45,117 nucleotides of DNA from an uncultured Clostridia bacterium (GCA_947627315.1 CANQVN010000003.1:1-45117); one strand, 5' to 3'. Shown: positions 1-9,697, counted from the stretch's first letter. The notes: generated from the letters alone by a model not told the origin. Numbers and translations are program-made.

Positions 1-45
1 ACTCCACCCTCGCGTTAACATATATATTTTTATGGAGGTAACTAT

Positions 46-441
46 ATGAAAAATTCATATCCAATCATTTTAACACCAGAGGAAAAAGGCTTTACCGTAT
101 ATATACCCGATTTCGACATTAACACAGAGGGCGACGATTTGACGGAGGCTATCGAAATGGCACGGGACGCTATCGGTTTAATGGGTATTGATATGGAGGA
201 TGACGGAAAGGCTTTGCCTAATCCGCGAGCACTTAAAAGCGTATCAGCGGCAGAGGGCGCAGTTGTTTCTCTCGTAGACGTTGACTTTGCAGAATACCGC
301 CGCAAAAACGAAATGAGAGTAGTTAAGAAAAATTGCACCCTCCCGAGTTGGCTTTGCTACGAGGCGGAAAAAGCAAATATTAACTTTTCCCAGGCTTTGC
401 AAGCTGCACTAAAGCGCGAGCTCCATATTACAGACCGATAA
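46..441 (+). CDS. HicB-family antitoxin-like protein
   Basis: ORF 131 aa; N-terminal HicB-like fold (YPIILTPEEKGFTVYIPDF..TEGDDLTEAIEMARDAIGL) and C-terminal RHH-like segment (LPSWLCYEAEKANINFSQALQAALKREL); SD tatggagg upstream. Confidence 0.75.
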   Translation: MKNSYPIILTPEEKGFTVYIPDFDINTEGDDLTEAIEMARDAIGLMGIDMEDDGKALPNPRALKSVSAAEGAVVSLVDVDFAEYRRKNEMRVVKKNCTLPSWLCYEAEKANINFSQALQAALKRELHITDR

Positions 442-453
442 CAACAAACTTTT

Positions 454-480
454 GCCCGCTCCTCCACAAAGGGAGCGGGC
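454..480 (+). terminator. Hairpin GCCCGCTCC/GGAGCGGGC downstream of hicB-like gene
   Basis: 9-bp GC-rich inverted repeat followed by T-rich tract. Confidence 0.5.
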
Positions 481-507
481 TTGCTTTCTATAAAACGGAG
501 TGATTTT

Positions 508-1551
508 ATGAGAAACTATAAGCACCTAACATTTACGGACAGACTAAAAATAGAGGCGTGGGAGCGGGTAGGAACCTCGCCGCGCGTTATGGCGGACGAG
601 CTCGGCGTACGCATTAGCACGATCTACCGCGAATTAAAGCGCGGGAGATATGAGCGGCTTAATTCAGACCTCACAACGGAGGATAGGTACAGCCCCGACA
701 TTGCGGAGAAAAAGTACCAGGATAACCTACGCGCAAAGGGAGCGGAGTTAAAGCTCGGGAACGACCACGAGTACGCGGCTTATCTTGAATATAAAGTATC
801 GGTTGAAAAATACTCGCCTGGGGCTATCCTCGGAGAAATAAAGAAAAAAGGCATAGCTTTTCATACGACCATATCAAAAACGACATTTTACCGCTATATT
901 GAGGACGGGGTGTTTCTCACGATTACAAATAAAGACTTGCCCGTAAAGCGGAACAAGGATAAACAAAAATACGACCGCGTAAAACTGTCGAGAGCTCCAA
1001 AAGGAAAGAGCATAGAGAAACGCCCCGAGGAGATCGAAACGCGCGAAACTTTCGGTAATTGGGAAATGGACTCGGTAGAGGGTAAAAAAGGAACAAAGAA
1101 AACTTTGCTTGTGCTCACGGAGCGGAAAACCCGCAACGAGATAATACGGCTTATGAAAGACAAAACAGCGGCAAGCGTATTAAAAGAGCTCGACGCTATC
1201 GAGGCGGAAATGGGAGCGGAACGGTTTGCCTTGATTTTTCAATCAATCACAGTAGACAACGGCTCCGAGTTTTCCGACTATGAGAGCATAGAGCGCAGCT
1301 CTACGGTAGAGGGAAAGCGGACAACGCTCTATTTTTGTCACCCGTACAGCTCTTACAAGCGCGGTTCAAACGAAAACCAAAACAAAATGATACGCCGCCA
1401 CTACCCGAAAGGCTACGACTTTACAGCCGTAACGCCCGCCGACATACGAAAGCTCGAAAAATGGATTAACAATTATCCGAGGGGAATTTTTAACTATTAT
1501 AGCTCCTCCGAGCTCTACGAGGCTTGCTTAAATAGCCTCTTTGCCGCGTAA
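508..1551 (+). mobile_element. IS30-family transposase (DDE)
   Basis: N-terminal HTH (HLTFTDRLKIEAWERVGTSPRVMADELGVRISTIYRELKRG) and DDE core (NWEMDSVEGKKG...TVDNGSEFSDYE...HPYSSYKRGSNENQNKMIRRHYPKG); start ATG 508 preferred over TTG 481. Confidence 0.9.
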
Positions 1552-1633
1552 TTTATGAACAGCTTGTAAACTCTCGCACTTTTTCGCATTTACATCTTGA
1601 CTTTTCTCATTTGCATACATTTTTAATATATTC

Positions 1634-1662
1634 TTGAAAAAACTCAAAAAAAGAGGTATAAT
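1634..1662 (+). promoter_or_regulatory. Sigma-A-like promoter TTGAAA-N17-TATAAT
   Basis: -35 1634-1639, -10 1657-1662, 17-nt spacer. Confidence 0.55.
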
Positions 1663-1678
1663 TTTTACGGTGATTGAA

Positions 1679-2176
1679 ATGAGACGGGACAAGTTTAACT
1701 ATTATCTTGATATAGCCGAGGCGGCGACAACACGCGGCACATGCCTTCGTCGCAACTTCGGCGCGATTATCGTCAACAACGACCAGATTGTGGCGACGGG
1801 TTACACAGGCGCGCCCCGAGGCAGGAAAAACTGCTGCGACTGCGGGGTGTGCATAAGAGAAAAGCTCAATCTTCGCCGCGGCGAGCGATACGAGCTTTGC
1901 CGTTCCGTTCACGCGGAGGCAAACTGTATTATATCCGCCGCTCGCAGCGATATGTTAGGCGGCACGTTGTTTCTTGTCGGCAAGGAGATGCAGGACGGCA
2001 AGTATGTCAAAAACGCAAATTCATGCACCATGTGCCAGAAAATGATAATCAACGCAGGTATCACGCGGGTTGTTGTCAGAGATGATTACAATAATTACCG
2101 TGTTATCGACGTAAACGACTGGATAGAAAACGACGAGTCGCTCGAAGGCGTTTCTGCGTACACAAACGGAAAATAA
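1679..2176 (+). CDS. comEB: dCMP deaminase family protein (ComEB-like)
   Basis: MRRDKFNYYLDIAEAATTRGTCLRRNFGAIIVNND...HAEANCI...CTMCQKMIINAGI zinc deaminase motifs; start ATG 1679 preferred because upstream start overlaps the promoter. Confidence 0.85.
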   Translation: MRRDKFNYYLDIAEAATTRGTCLRRNFGAIIVNNDQIVATGYTGAPRGRKNCCDCGVCIREKLNLRRGERYELCRSVHAEANCIISAARSDMLGGTLFLVGKEMQDGKYVKNANSCTMCQKMIINAGITRVVVRDDYNNYRVIDVNDWIENDESLEGVSAYTNGK

Positions 2177-2204
2177 AAAACGCATCATACGATGCGTTTT
2201 TTAT
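2176..2204 (+). terminator. AAAAAACGCATCATACGATGCGTTTTTT terminator
   Basis: Perfect stem with A/T tails, probably bidirectional between convergent genes. Confidence 0.75.
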
Positions 2205-2214
2205 ACAGCCGGTG

Positions 2215-3006
2215 TTATCTTGAACAGCCGTTTCTGCCGCTTTCGGGCGGGAAAAACTCATTTGTAGGAAAGGACAGCCGTTCAAAGTAGTGACAGGGTT
2301 CCTCCTCGTTTATCGGGCTGCATTCCTTGTCAGGCAGGCAGAACTCGGCGGAAGGAATCAGCATCTGCACCTCGCGCACAATCCTCACAATGCTGAATAC
2401 GCCGATGGTGACAATGAGGTTTCTCTCACTGTTTGACGTAAGCCCTTCGTCAAAGCAGCAGAGAACGCACTCCGGTATCGACTGTAAATCCGTTTCACCG
2501 CAGCAGATTTTTCCGCCCGCCGGTACGGTCTTTGCATTGAGAACTATCGGATCGACCACGTCAACTTGGGCTATCGGCAGATTTTTTACCGAACGCGTAC
2601 CCTGCGTTCCGCCGTTTTCGCTGCTTTTAGAGGAGTAGGTCACGCTGTTGCCTTCGCTGCCGTAAAGTATCACGGTCTTATTGCATGAGGCAAGCCCTTC
2701 GACGATTATAGGTCTGCCGACGCCTGTGTAGACCTCAAACTCGAGAAGAAAGAAAAACATTATGTTTACCGAGTAAAAACCCTTGTTGAAAGGAACAGGG
2801 TCGAGGTCGACAGACGTCCATATCAGCTCCGATTTGTGAGTTCTGACGTTAATCGCGTTGTCTATCACTTTCTGATCCTGAGGATTGAGATACACTCTCA
2901 GGTCGGCAAAGCAATCCTTATCTTTGCATGTATCGTAAATCCGCTGTACGTTTATGCACACTTCATCTTTGAATTTACAGTCCGCTATGTTCGATGTGTT
3001 GTCCAT
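2215..3006 (-). CDS. Conserved clostridial hypothetical protein (possible spore-associated)
   Basis: 263 aa; pattern FKDEVCINVQRIYDTCKDKDCFADLRVYL...VPFNKGFYSVNIMFFF...VVDPIVLNAK resembles a family widespread in Clostridia; function inferred only. Confidence 0.6.
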   Translation of the reverse strand: MDNTSNIADCKFKDEVCINVQRIYDTCKDKDCFADLRVYLNPQDQKVIDNAINVRTHKSELIWTSVDLDPVPFNKGFYSVNIMFFFLLEFEVYTGVGRPIIVEGLASCNKTVILYGSEGNSVTYSSKSSENGGTQGTRSVKNLPIAQVDVVDPIVLNAKTVPAGGKICCGETDLQSIPECVLCCFDEGLTSNSERNLIVTIGVFSIVRIVREVQMLIPSAEFCLPDKECSPINEEEPCHYFERLSFPTNEFFPPESGRNGCSR

Positions 3007-3083
3007 ATATTTCCTCCCGTTAAATAAATTTTTTGGGCTTTCATAACCATATTATGTTTTTTTGTAAAAAAGGTTAAAAAAAC

Positions 3084-3112
3084 TTGAAGTTTACAAATTG
3101 ATATGATATAAT
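3084..3112 (+). promoter_or_regulatory. Sigma-A-like promoter TTGAAG-N17-TATAAT
   Basis: -35 3084-3089, -10 3107-3112. Confidence 0.5.
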
Positions 3113-3207
3113 ATATCAGAACTGTATCGAATACGATGCAGTCGCATAAGCAGCCCCGCGGACACGCGGGAGACAAATTTTTGCCGTAATCGCGGCAGAA
3201 CGGAGTT

Positions 3208-3849
3208 ATGTATATGAAATTCAAAAGAGCTATTTCATTAGTGCTTATTGTTATTCTTGCTTTTTCGCTTGTGTCTTGCAAGTCGGGTGCCGGCGCAGCC
3301 AAAAAAGTCGTTGAAAATTTTATGACCGCGCTTACTACATATGATATGGACGCTATGCGCGACTGCATAGAGGACTTTCCCGATAACAGCGGCACACCGT
3401 ATAAGCACGATATTTACACCGAGGATTATTATAAAGACCTTTATGAGGCGGCAAACTCCAAGCTTTCATACACCATCAAATCCGCAAAAGCGGGTTCTGT
3501 CACGCTGGACGTCATCATGCCCGATGTTTACGGTCTGTATCAAAAGACGTTTATGTCGGTTCTTTCTCAGACGTTTTCAAGCGATGAGGCAATGAAATGG
3601 GTTGAAGATCCCGAAAACGACCCTCAGCTTCTCGTTATCGCTCTTATGATAGACGAAATAGAGAAAAACGGGATTGACACGGTTGACGAGGAGATAACCC
3701 TTACAGTCGGCAAGATAAACGGCGAGTACAGGATTATGTCAAACGATCAGTTAAAGCTTCTTATGACAAGCAAGCTTTCGCAGTCGCAGTCAACAGACTC
3801 TCCGCTGGTTACCGAAAACGGCGACGGCGGTGACGTTGTTGATGAATAA
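3208..3849 (+). CDS. Putative lipoprotein
   Basis: Signal peptide with lipobox LVSC; NTF2-like/DUF4878-type start (AKKVVENFMTALTTYDMDAMRDCI). Confidence 0.7.
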   Translation: MYMKFKRAISLVLIVILAFSLVSCKSGAGAAKKVVENFMTALTTYDMDAMRDCIEDFPDNSGTPYKHDIYTEDYYKDLYEAANSKLSYTIKSAKAGSVTLDVIMPDVYGLYQKTFMSVLSQTFSSDEAMKWVEDPENDPQLLVIALMIDEIEKNGIDTVDEEITLTVGKINGEYRIMSNDQLKLLMTSKLSQSQSTDSPLVTENGDGGDVVDE

Positions 3850-3858
3850 GTGATTTAT

Positions 3859-3896
3859 AAAACAGAACCGAGGGATTTCCTTCGGTTCTGTTTTTA
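3859..3896 (+). terminator. AACAGAACCGAGGGATTTCCTTCGGTTCTGTTTTTATTTTT
   Basis: Inverted repeat plus poly-T. Confidence 0.8.
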
Positions 3897-3961
3897 TTTT
3901 TGCTGTTGTCATATTATATTAAATCATCCGTTTTTGTCAATAATACAAACGGGTGATTTTT

Positions 3962-5566
3962 ATGTGGATAAAAAGAAGCGGCGTTGTTTATATATTGTTT
4001 CTCGCGCTGTTTTTAACGGTCCTTTTTCGTGTTTATTACGTCTCGTTCGGGCAAATAAGCGACACGACGCGCGCCGTTGCGGGCAGCAGAAGTGTAAAGC
4101 TCGAGCTTTACGGCTCAAAAGGCATTATATACGACAGAAATCTCTGCGCACTTGCGGGAAACCAATTTGCTTACTATCTTGTAATAAATCCGCGCGGCTT
4201 TGACAGACAGAATATAGAATACGTTTCCTCTCTTACGGATACAGACAAGGATTTAATTGTTTCAAAACTCGAAAAAGAGGGGGTATTTGTACTTAAAAGC
4301 TACTATGAGCCAAAGGAAATGCCAGGCGTTTATGTGTACGAGGGGACAACGCGTTATTCAAATGAGCCTACGGCGGTTCACACAATAGGATATCTTGATA
4401 ATGAGCAGAAAAAGGGCATATCGGGTGTTGAAAAGGCGTTTGACAGCGAGCTTTCCAAGTTCTGCTCATCGACCTATATACGCTACTCCGCAAACGCTGT
4501 TCAGGGTGTTATCGCAGGGCTTGGAATAGAGGCGAGCCGCGACAGGGAAGACTCAACCGACGGAATTGTGCTGACCCTTGACAGGAGATTGTCAGCCGCT
4601 GTCGAGCAGAGCATGAAAGAACATATGGAACGCGGAGCCGCCGTTGTTTTAGACTGCGACAGCGGCGAAATTCTCTCTATGTCGTCCATGCCCGATTTTG
4701 ATGCGGAAAACATATCTGAATATATAAATTCGGACGGCGGGGAGCTTATAAACAGAGCGATGTCAAACGGTACTGTCGGCTCTGTTTTCAAGATGGTAAT
4801 CGCCGCCTGCGCGCTTGAAAACGGGATTGACGGCTTTGAGTATGACTGTACGGGCGGCATAGCCGTGGGTGACAGGGTTTTCACTTGCCAAAACAGACAA
4901 AAGCATGGGCATATGACGCTTGACAGCGCGTTTGCGATGTCCTGCAATTCCTATTATATCGCGCTCGGTCAGCTGCTCGGCTATGAAAAAATACTGCAGA
5001 CAGCGCAGCTTTTCGGCGTTGACAGCAGCATAGAGATACTGCGGGGAATGGCGTCGTCGTCGGGAAACATACCCGAAAACAGCGGCGCGCTCGCGCTTGC
5101 CAATCTCAGCATAGGGCAGGGCAGTCTTATGATATCCCCGCTTGAAATAGCTCGTATTACCGGCGTTATGTGTAACGGCGGGTATTTGCTAAGTCCAAGA
5201 CTTTACGGCGGAACGTATATCGGAGGGAGATTTTCAAATGAGAGCGAGTATAGCTACAAAACAAAAATAATAAGCGACGATACCGCCGCGCGTCTGAAGC
5301 AAATGTGCATAGGCTGTGTGCAAAGCGGAACGGGCGCCTCGGCAAATCCCGACACAGGCGGCGCGGGCGGTAAAACGGCAAGCGCTCAGACAGGCAGATT
5401 GGACGAGAACGGGAAAGAAATTCTGAACACCTATTTTACCGGCTTTTTTCCTGCCGAAAATCCAAAATATGTGATAACGGTATATGCGGAAAACGGTCAG
5501 TCAGGCTCTAAAACGTGCGCGCCGGTGTTCAAAGAAATATGTGATTTTATTGCCGCAAATTATTGA
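3962..5566 (+). CDS. Penicillin-binding protein 2-like transpeptidase (FtsI/SpoVD class)
   Basis: SxxK motif (GSVFKMV), SxN (SCNS), KT(A)S motif; N-terminal TM; GVEKAFD. Confidence 0.85.
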   Translation: MWIKRSGVVYILFLALFLTVLFRVYYVSFGQISDTTRAVAGSRSVKLELYGSKGIIYDRNLCALAGNQFAYYLVINPRGFDRQNIEYVSSLTDTDKDLIVSKLEKEGVFVLKSYYEPKEMPGVYVYEGTTRYSNEPTAVHTIGYLDNEQKKGISGVEKAFDSELSKFCSSTYIRYSANAVQGVIAGLGIEASRDREDSTDGIVLTLDRRLSAAVEQSMKEHMERGAAVVLDCDSGEILSMSSMPDFDAENISEYINSDGGELINRAMSNGTVGSVFKMVIAACALENGIDGFEYDCTGGIAVGDRVFTCQNRQKHGHMTLDSAFAMSCNSYYIALGQLLGYEKILQTAQLFGVDSSIEILRGMASSSGNIPENSGALALANLSIGQGSLMISPLEIARITGVMCNGGYLLSPRLYGGTYIGGRFSNESEYSYKTKIISDDTAARLKQMCIGCVQSGTGASANPDTGGAGGKTASAQTGRLDENGKEILNTYFTGFFPAENPKYVITVYAENGQSGSKTCAPVFKEICDFIAANY

Positions 5567-5590
5567 CATAAATTTTTTATGTGTTATAAT
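5563..5590 (+). promoter_or_regulatory. Promoter TTGACA-N16-TATAAT for alaS T-box leader
   Basis: -35 overlaps the PBP stop codon; -10 5585-5590. Confidence 0.6.
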
Positions 5591-5596
5591 TTTTAC

Positions 5597-5812
5597 AATA
5601 TCTTTTGCAAGGCAATGACGAAAAAAACCGCGTGAAATCGGTTGAAAGCGAGAGAGGGACGGTGAGAGCCTCTCGGGTCGAACACGCGGGTCGCCGTTTT
5701 CCGAGCCGAGCCGCATAGGCTGCGTTACAGCCAAAAGAGCAGGCACATTGTGCAATCGGGGTGGTACCGCGGAATTTGTTCCGTCCCCGTTGTTTCAATG
5801 TGCTTTTTTAGG
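5597..5812 (+). ncRNA. T-box leader (tRNA-Ala presumed) upstream of alaS
   Basis: Conserved T-box GGGGTGGTACCGCGG (UGGU at 5762-5765, matching an ACCA tRNA 3' end), followed by a terminator-like CACATTG...CAATGTGCTTTTTT. Confidence 0.9.
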
Positions 5813-5819
5813 AGGAAGT

Positions 5820-8444
5820 ATGAAATACATAGGTCTTAACGAGCTCAGAGAGATGTTTCTGTCGTTTTTTGAAAGCAAGTCGCACTATCGTCTTGACAGC
5901 TTTCCGCTGCTGCCGATAAACGACGACAGCCTGCTTTTGATAAATTCCGGAATGGCGCCGATGAAAAAATATTTTCTCGGCAAGGAAACGCCGCCGTCGA
6001 AGCGGGTCACGACATGCCAGAAGTGTATACGCACGCCCGATATTGAAAACGTCGGTAAAACCTCCCGCCACGGCACCTTTTTTGAAATGCTCGGCAACTT
6101 TTCGTTTGGCGATTATTTCAAGCACGAGGCGACTGCATGGGCGTGGGAGTTTATAACAAAAGTCCTTGAAATTCCTGTTGATAAGCTTTACGTATCGGTG
6201 TTTGAGGACGACGACGAAGCGGTTGAAATTTGGACAAAAGAGGTGGGAGTTCCCGCCGACAGGATAGTAAGACTCGGCAGAGAGGATAATTTCTGGGAAA
6301 TCGGCAGCGGTCCGTGCGGACCATGCAGCGAGATTTATTTTGACCGCGGCGAGAAATACGGCTGCGGCAAACCTGATTGCGCTCCCGGCTGCGACTGTGA
6401 CAGATACGTCGAGTTCTGGAACCTTGTTTTTTCACAGTACGACAGCGACGGCGAGGGTCATTACACCCCGATGGAGCACCCCAACATCGACACCGGAATG
6501 GGTCTTGAACGGCTCGCCTGCATCATGCAGGGCGTTGACAATCTGTTTGAAGTCGACACTGTGCGCAACATTCTCGAACACGCATCGAAAATAGCGGGCG
6601 TGACATACAAACAGGACGAAAAAACAGACGTGTCCATCCGCGTTATAACCGACCATATCAGGAGCGTCACATTTATGCTGTGCGACGGCATCAAGCCGTC
6701 AAACGAGGGTCGCGGCTATGTTCTCAAGCGTCTGCTTCGCCGCGCCGCCCGTCACGGCAGACTGCTCGGCATAAACAGCCCGTTTCTCTATGAGCTGTGT
6801 AAGACTGTCATAAACGAAAACAAAACGGCATACCCCGAGCTTGTAGGCAAAAAAGACTACATTACAAAAAGCATCAAAAACGAGGAGGAAGTATTCCTCA
6901 AAACGATTGATAAAGGCATGGAGATGCTCTCGTCCTTTATGGACAAGGCGGAAAAACCCGTCGTTCCCGGGGACGTTGCGTTTAAGCTTTACGACACCTA
7001 CGGCTTTCCTGTCGACCTTACCGCCGACATCGCCGCCGAGCGCGGTATGACGGTTGACGAGGACGGATTTAACGAGCTTATGACAAAGCAGAAAGAGCGC
7101 GCAAGACTCGCCCGTCAGAGCAGCGACATAATCGGCTGGAAAGACGAGGTATTGGACTATCTTAAAACCAAAAACTCCGAGTTTGTGGGCTATACCGAGA
7201 CAAGCTGCGACTCCAAGGTTGTCGCGCTTGTCGTAAACGGTGAGATTGTTGACAGTGCCAAAGGCGGAGACGAGGTCATAATCGTGCTTGACAAAACTCC
7301 GTTTTATGCCGAAAGCGGCGGGCAGGTCGCCGACAGAGGCAGGCTTGTCTTTGATACGGCGCAGGTATCGGTAAACGACTGTAAAAAAGACTCGCTTGCG
7401 CATTTCCTGCACAGCTGCGTCGTGGAATCGGGCAGTATAAAAACAGGCGATTGCTGCCGCGCCGAGATAGACGTTGAAAGACGCACCGCCATCAAGCGCA
7501 ACCACACAAGCGCACACCTGCTTCAGGCGGCGCTCCGACAGGTCTTGGGCGAGCATGTCCATCAGGCGGGGTCGTATGTTGACGACAGGAGAATGAGATT
7601 TGACTTCACTCATTTTTCAGCCGTCACACCGGTAGAGCTTGAAAAAGTAGAAAAAATAGTAAACGAACAGATTCTTGCCGATATCAAGGTCGAAAATTAC
7701 GAGACGGACTTTGACAAGGCAAAAGGTGCTATGGCGCTGTTCGGTGAAAAATACGGCAAAAGAGTTCGCGTTTGCAGGGTAGGGGACTTCTCTTTCGAGC
7801 TATGCGGCGGCACGCACATAGAAAACACCGGGAAAATCGCATTGTTTAAGATAATTTCCGAAGGCTCGGTGTCGTCCGGCGTGCGCAGAATTGAAGCGGT
7901 GACCGGAAGCGGCGTTTTAGAGCTTATAAACGATAACGACAGGCTTTTAAAACAGTCCGCCGAGGCGTTAAAGCTCAACAGCGTTTCGGATTTGCCGGCA
8001 AAATGCCGTGCGATTACAGCCGAGCTTAAAAAGCTTCGCGCCGAGCTTGCCGCGGCAAATGAAAAAGCCGCGTTTTCAAAGTGCGCATCGCTTTTTGAAA
8101 ATGCAGTTGAAACAAAAGGCATCAAGATTGCCGTCGGCATTCTTAAAGATACCGACGCCAAAACAGCGCGTGCTTTATGCGACGATATGCGCGCAAAGCA
8201 AAGCGACTTTGTCGCGGCTGTCGCCGCTCTGGACGGCGATAAAGCCACGCTCCACGTCGTATGCTCGGACAGCGCCGTCAAAAGGGGCGCGCACGCGGGG
8301 AAAATCGTCGGTGAAATTGCGGCGCTTACCGGCGGCAAAGGCGGCGGCAGACCCGAAAACGCAACGGCAGGCGTAGGCAATCTTGCCGATATTGAAAAAG
8401 CTATGTCTGCGGCGGCGGAAATTATCGCAAGATATATAGATTAG
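5820..8444 (+). CDS. alaS: Alanine--tRNA ligase
   Basis: MKYIGLNELREMFLSFFESKSH...; HxxxH and GGTH motifs; T-box; start ATG 5820 after ggagg SD. Confidence 0.97.
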   Translation: MKYIGLNELREMFLSFFESKSHYRLDSFPLLPINDDSLLLINSGMAPMKKYFLGKETPPSKRVTTCQKCIRTPDIENVGKTSRHGTFFEMLGNFSFGDYFKHEATAWAWEFITKVLEIPVDKLYVSVFEDDDEAVEIWTKEVGVPADRIVRLGREDNFWEIGSGPCGPCSEIYFDRGEKYGCGKPDCAPGCDCDRYVEFWNLVFSQYDSDGEGHYTPMEHPNIDTGMGLERLACIMQGVDNLFEVDTVRNILEHASKIAGVTYKQDEKTDVSIRVITDHIRSVTFMLCDGIKPSNEGRGYVLKRLLRRAARHGRLLGINSPFLYELCKTVINENKTAYPELVGKKDYITKSIKNEEEVFLKTIDKGMEMLSSFMDKAEKPVVPGDVAFKLYDTYGFPVDLTADIAAERGMTVDEDGFNELMTKQKERARLARQSSDIIGWKDEVLDYLKTKNSEFVGYTETSCDSKVVALVVNGEIVDSAKGGDEVIIVLDKTPFYAESGGQVADRGRLVFDTAQVSVNDCKKDSLAHFLHSCVVESGSIKTGDCCRAEIDVERRTAIKRNHTSAHLLQAALRQVLGEHVHQAGSYVDDRRMRFDFTHFSAVTPVELEKVEKIVNEQILADIKVENYETDFDKAKGAMALFGEKYGKRVRVCRVGDFSFELCGGTHIENTGKIALFKIISEGSVSSGVRRIEAVTGSGVLELINDNDRLLKQSAEALKLNSVSDLPAKCRAITAELKKLRAELAAANEKAAFSKCASLFENAVETKGIKIAVGILKDTDAKTARALCDDMRAKQSDFVAAVAALDGDKATLHVVCSDSAVKRGAHAGKIVGEIAALTGGKGGGRPENATAGVGNLADIEKAMSAAAEIIARYID

Positions 8445-8455
8445 GAGGTTTTTAT

Positions 8456-8797
8456 ATGAACGACTGTATTTTCTGTAAAATCGCGGCGGGGGAGATACCC
8501 TCGCAAAAGGTGTACGAAGATGAAACGGTATTCGCATTCAGAGATATCAACCCGATGGCTGCCGTTCACATTCTCGTAATTCCAAAAGAGCATATCGCAA
8601 ATGTTCTTGATATAAACGAAAGCAACAGCGCTGTTATCTCGCATATATTCGAGGTGATATCAAAGATTGCGAAGGACGAAAAGCTCGAAAAGGGCTTCAG
8701 AGTTGTTTCAAACTGCAACGAGTACGCGGGGCAGAGCGTTTTTCACCTGCATTTTCACATCCTCGGCGGCGAGCAGCTGTCATTAAAAATGTGCTGA
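8456..8797 (+). CDS. HIT (histidine triad) family protein
   Basis: DCIFCKIAAGEIPSQKVYEDE...HLHFHILGG. Confidence 0.95.
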   Translation: MNDCIFCKIAAGEIPSQKVYEDETVFAFRDINPMAAVHILVIPKEHIANVLDINESNSAVISHIFEVISKIAKDEKLEKGFRVVSNCNEYAGQSVFHLHFHILGGEQLSLKMC

Positions 8798-8803
8798 GCA
8801 TAT

Positions 8804-8831
8804 AAAAAGCGGCGGTCATTCCTGATCGCCG
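8804..8831 (-). terminator. GCGGCGATCA/TGACCGCCGC hairpin plus TTTTTAT on minus strand
   Basis: Inverted repeat overlapping the 3' end of the PHP gene. Confidence 0.65.
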
Positions 8832-9697
8832 CAAACATATTTTTCAGCCCATTCATATATTAAATCATGGTGGACATTCAGATTTCCGCTGCCGGTACCG
8901 ATTATAACGCCGCTGCGGTTTCCGCCATGGTAGTCGCTCCCGCCGCACATGTAAAGCCCCCGGTCTTTGCATAGCGAGACAATGTCCTTTGTCTGCTGCT
9001 CGGTATATCTTGTATAAAAGCATTCAAATCCGTCCGGCTTGCATTGCTCGATAAGCTTATCAACGTTTTGGTAGACGTTTTCGTGATAGACAAAAATATG
9101 CGCGACAAACGCAAGCCCGCCGCAGTCGTGAACGGCTTTGACAAGCGTCTCGGGCGCCGGCATCGTCTTTGATATTTCAACGTGCAGCGGGCTGTCAATG
9201 TTGTTTATTTCCCGCCTGAAAAATTTTTCGAGACTTTCAACGCTTTCCCGGCTGTATAAAAATTTTCTGTTATATTCGCTTCCGGCTACGTCTTCTAATA
9301 AATTTTTAAGATGATACCATTTCTTTTTGGGATACTGCTCGATATCTCTCATATGCAGCCCCATCGAGCGATATTTTTCGTGTATCATCATAAACCGCTG
9401 CTCGAGCGTTATTCTTTTGGAATAAAGCTCTTTGATATACCGGCGCATTTTGTCTGTATCAAAGCCGTATCCGAGTATTTCAAACGTGCCTTTAAGAAAA
9501 TGCGAGGTAAGCTCGACGCCGGTAATGATTTTGCCCGAAAAAAGGTCTCTGTTTTGCATAATTTCGCCGTATGCTTCAACAGAATTGTGGTCGCTTACGG
9601 ATATAAGCTCCGCGCCAAGCTCCTCCGCCTTTTTCAAAATCGCGGCAGGGGAGTCGGTTCCGTCGCTGCAGGTCGTATGAATATGTAAATCAATCAT
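8816..9697 (-). CDS. PHP-domain metal-dependent phosphoesterase
   Basis: MIDLHIHTTCSDGTDSPAAILKKAEELGAELISVSDHNSVEAY; GSDYHGG; start at MIDLHIH. Confidence 0.88.
   Translation of the reverse strand: MIDLHIHTTCSDGTDSPAAILKKAEELGAELISVSDHNSVEAYGEIMQNRDLFSGKIITGVELTSHFLKGTFEILGYGFDTDKMRRYIKELYSKRITLEQRFMMIHEKYRSMGLHMRDIEQYPKKKWYHLKNLLEDVAGSEYNRKFLYSRESVESLEKFFRREINNIDSPLHVEISKTMPAPETLVKAVHDCGGLAFVAHIFVYHENVYQNVDKLIEQCKPDGFECFYTRYTEQQTKDIVSLCKDRGLYMCGGSDYHGGNRSGVIIGTGSGNLNVHHDLIYEWAEKYVCGDQE

Noticed and set aside
1552-1633. T-rich segment after the IS30 transposase as a terminal inverted repeat
   Set aside because: Could not find a matching inverted copy upstream of the transposase
6699-7613. 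304-aa minus-strand ORF inside alaS
   Set aside because: Antisense shadow of a highly conserved alaS coding frame; no SD or recognizable domain
7697-8380. 227-aa minus-strand ORF inside alaS
   Set aside because: Low-complexity A/S/P-rich shadow ORF produced by codon bias
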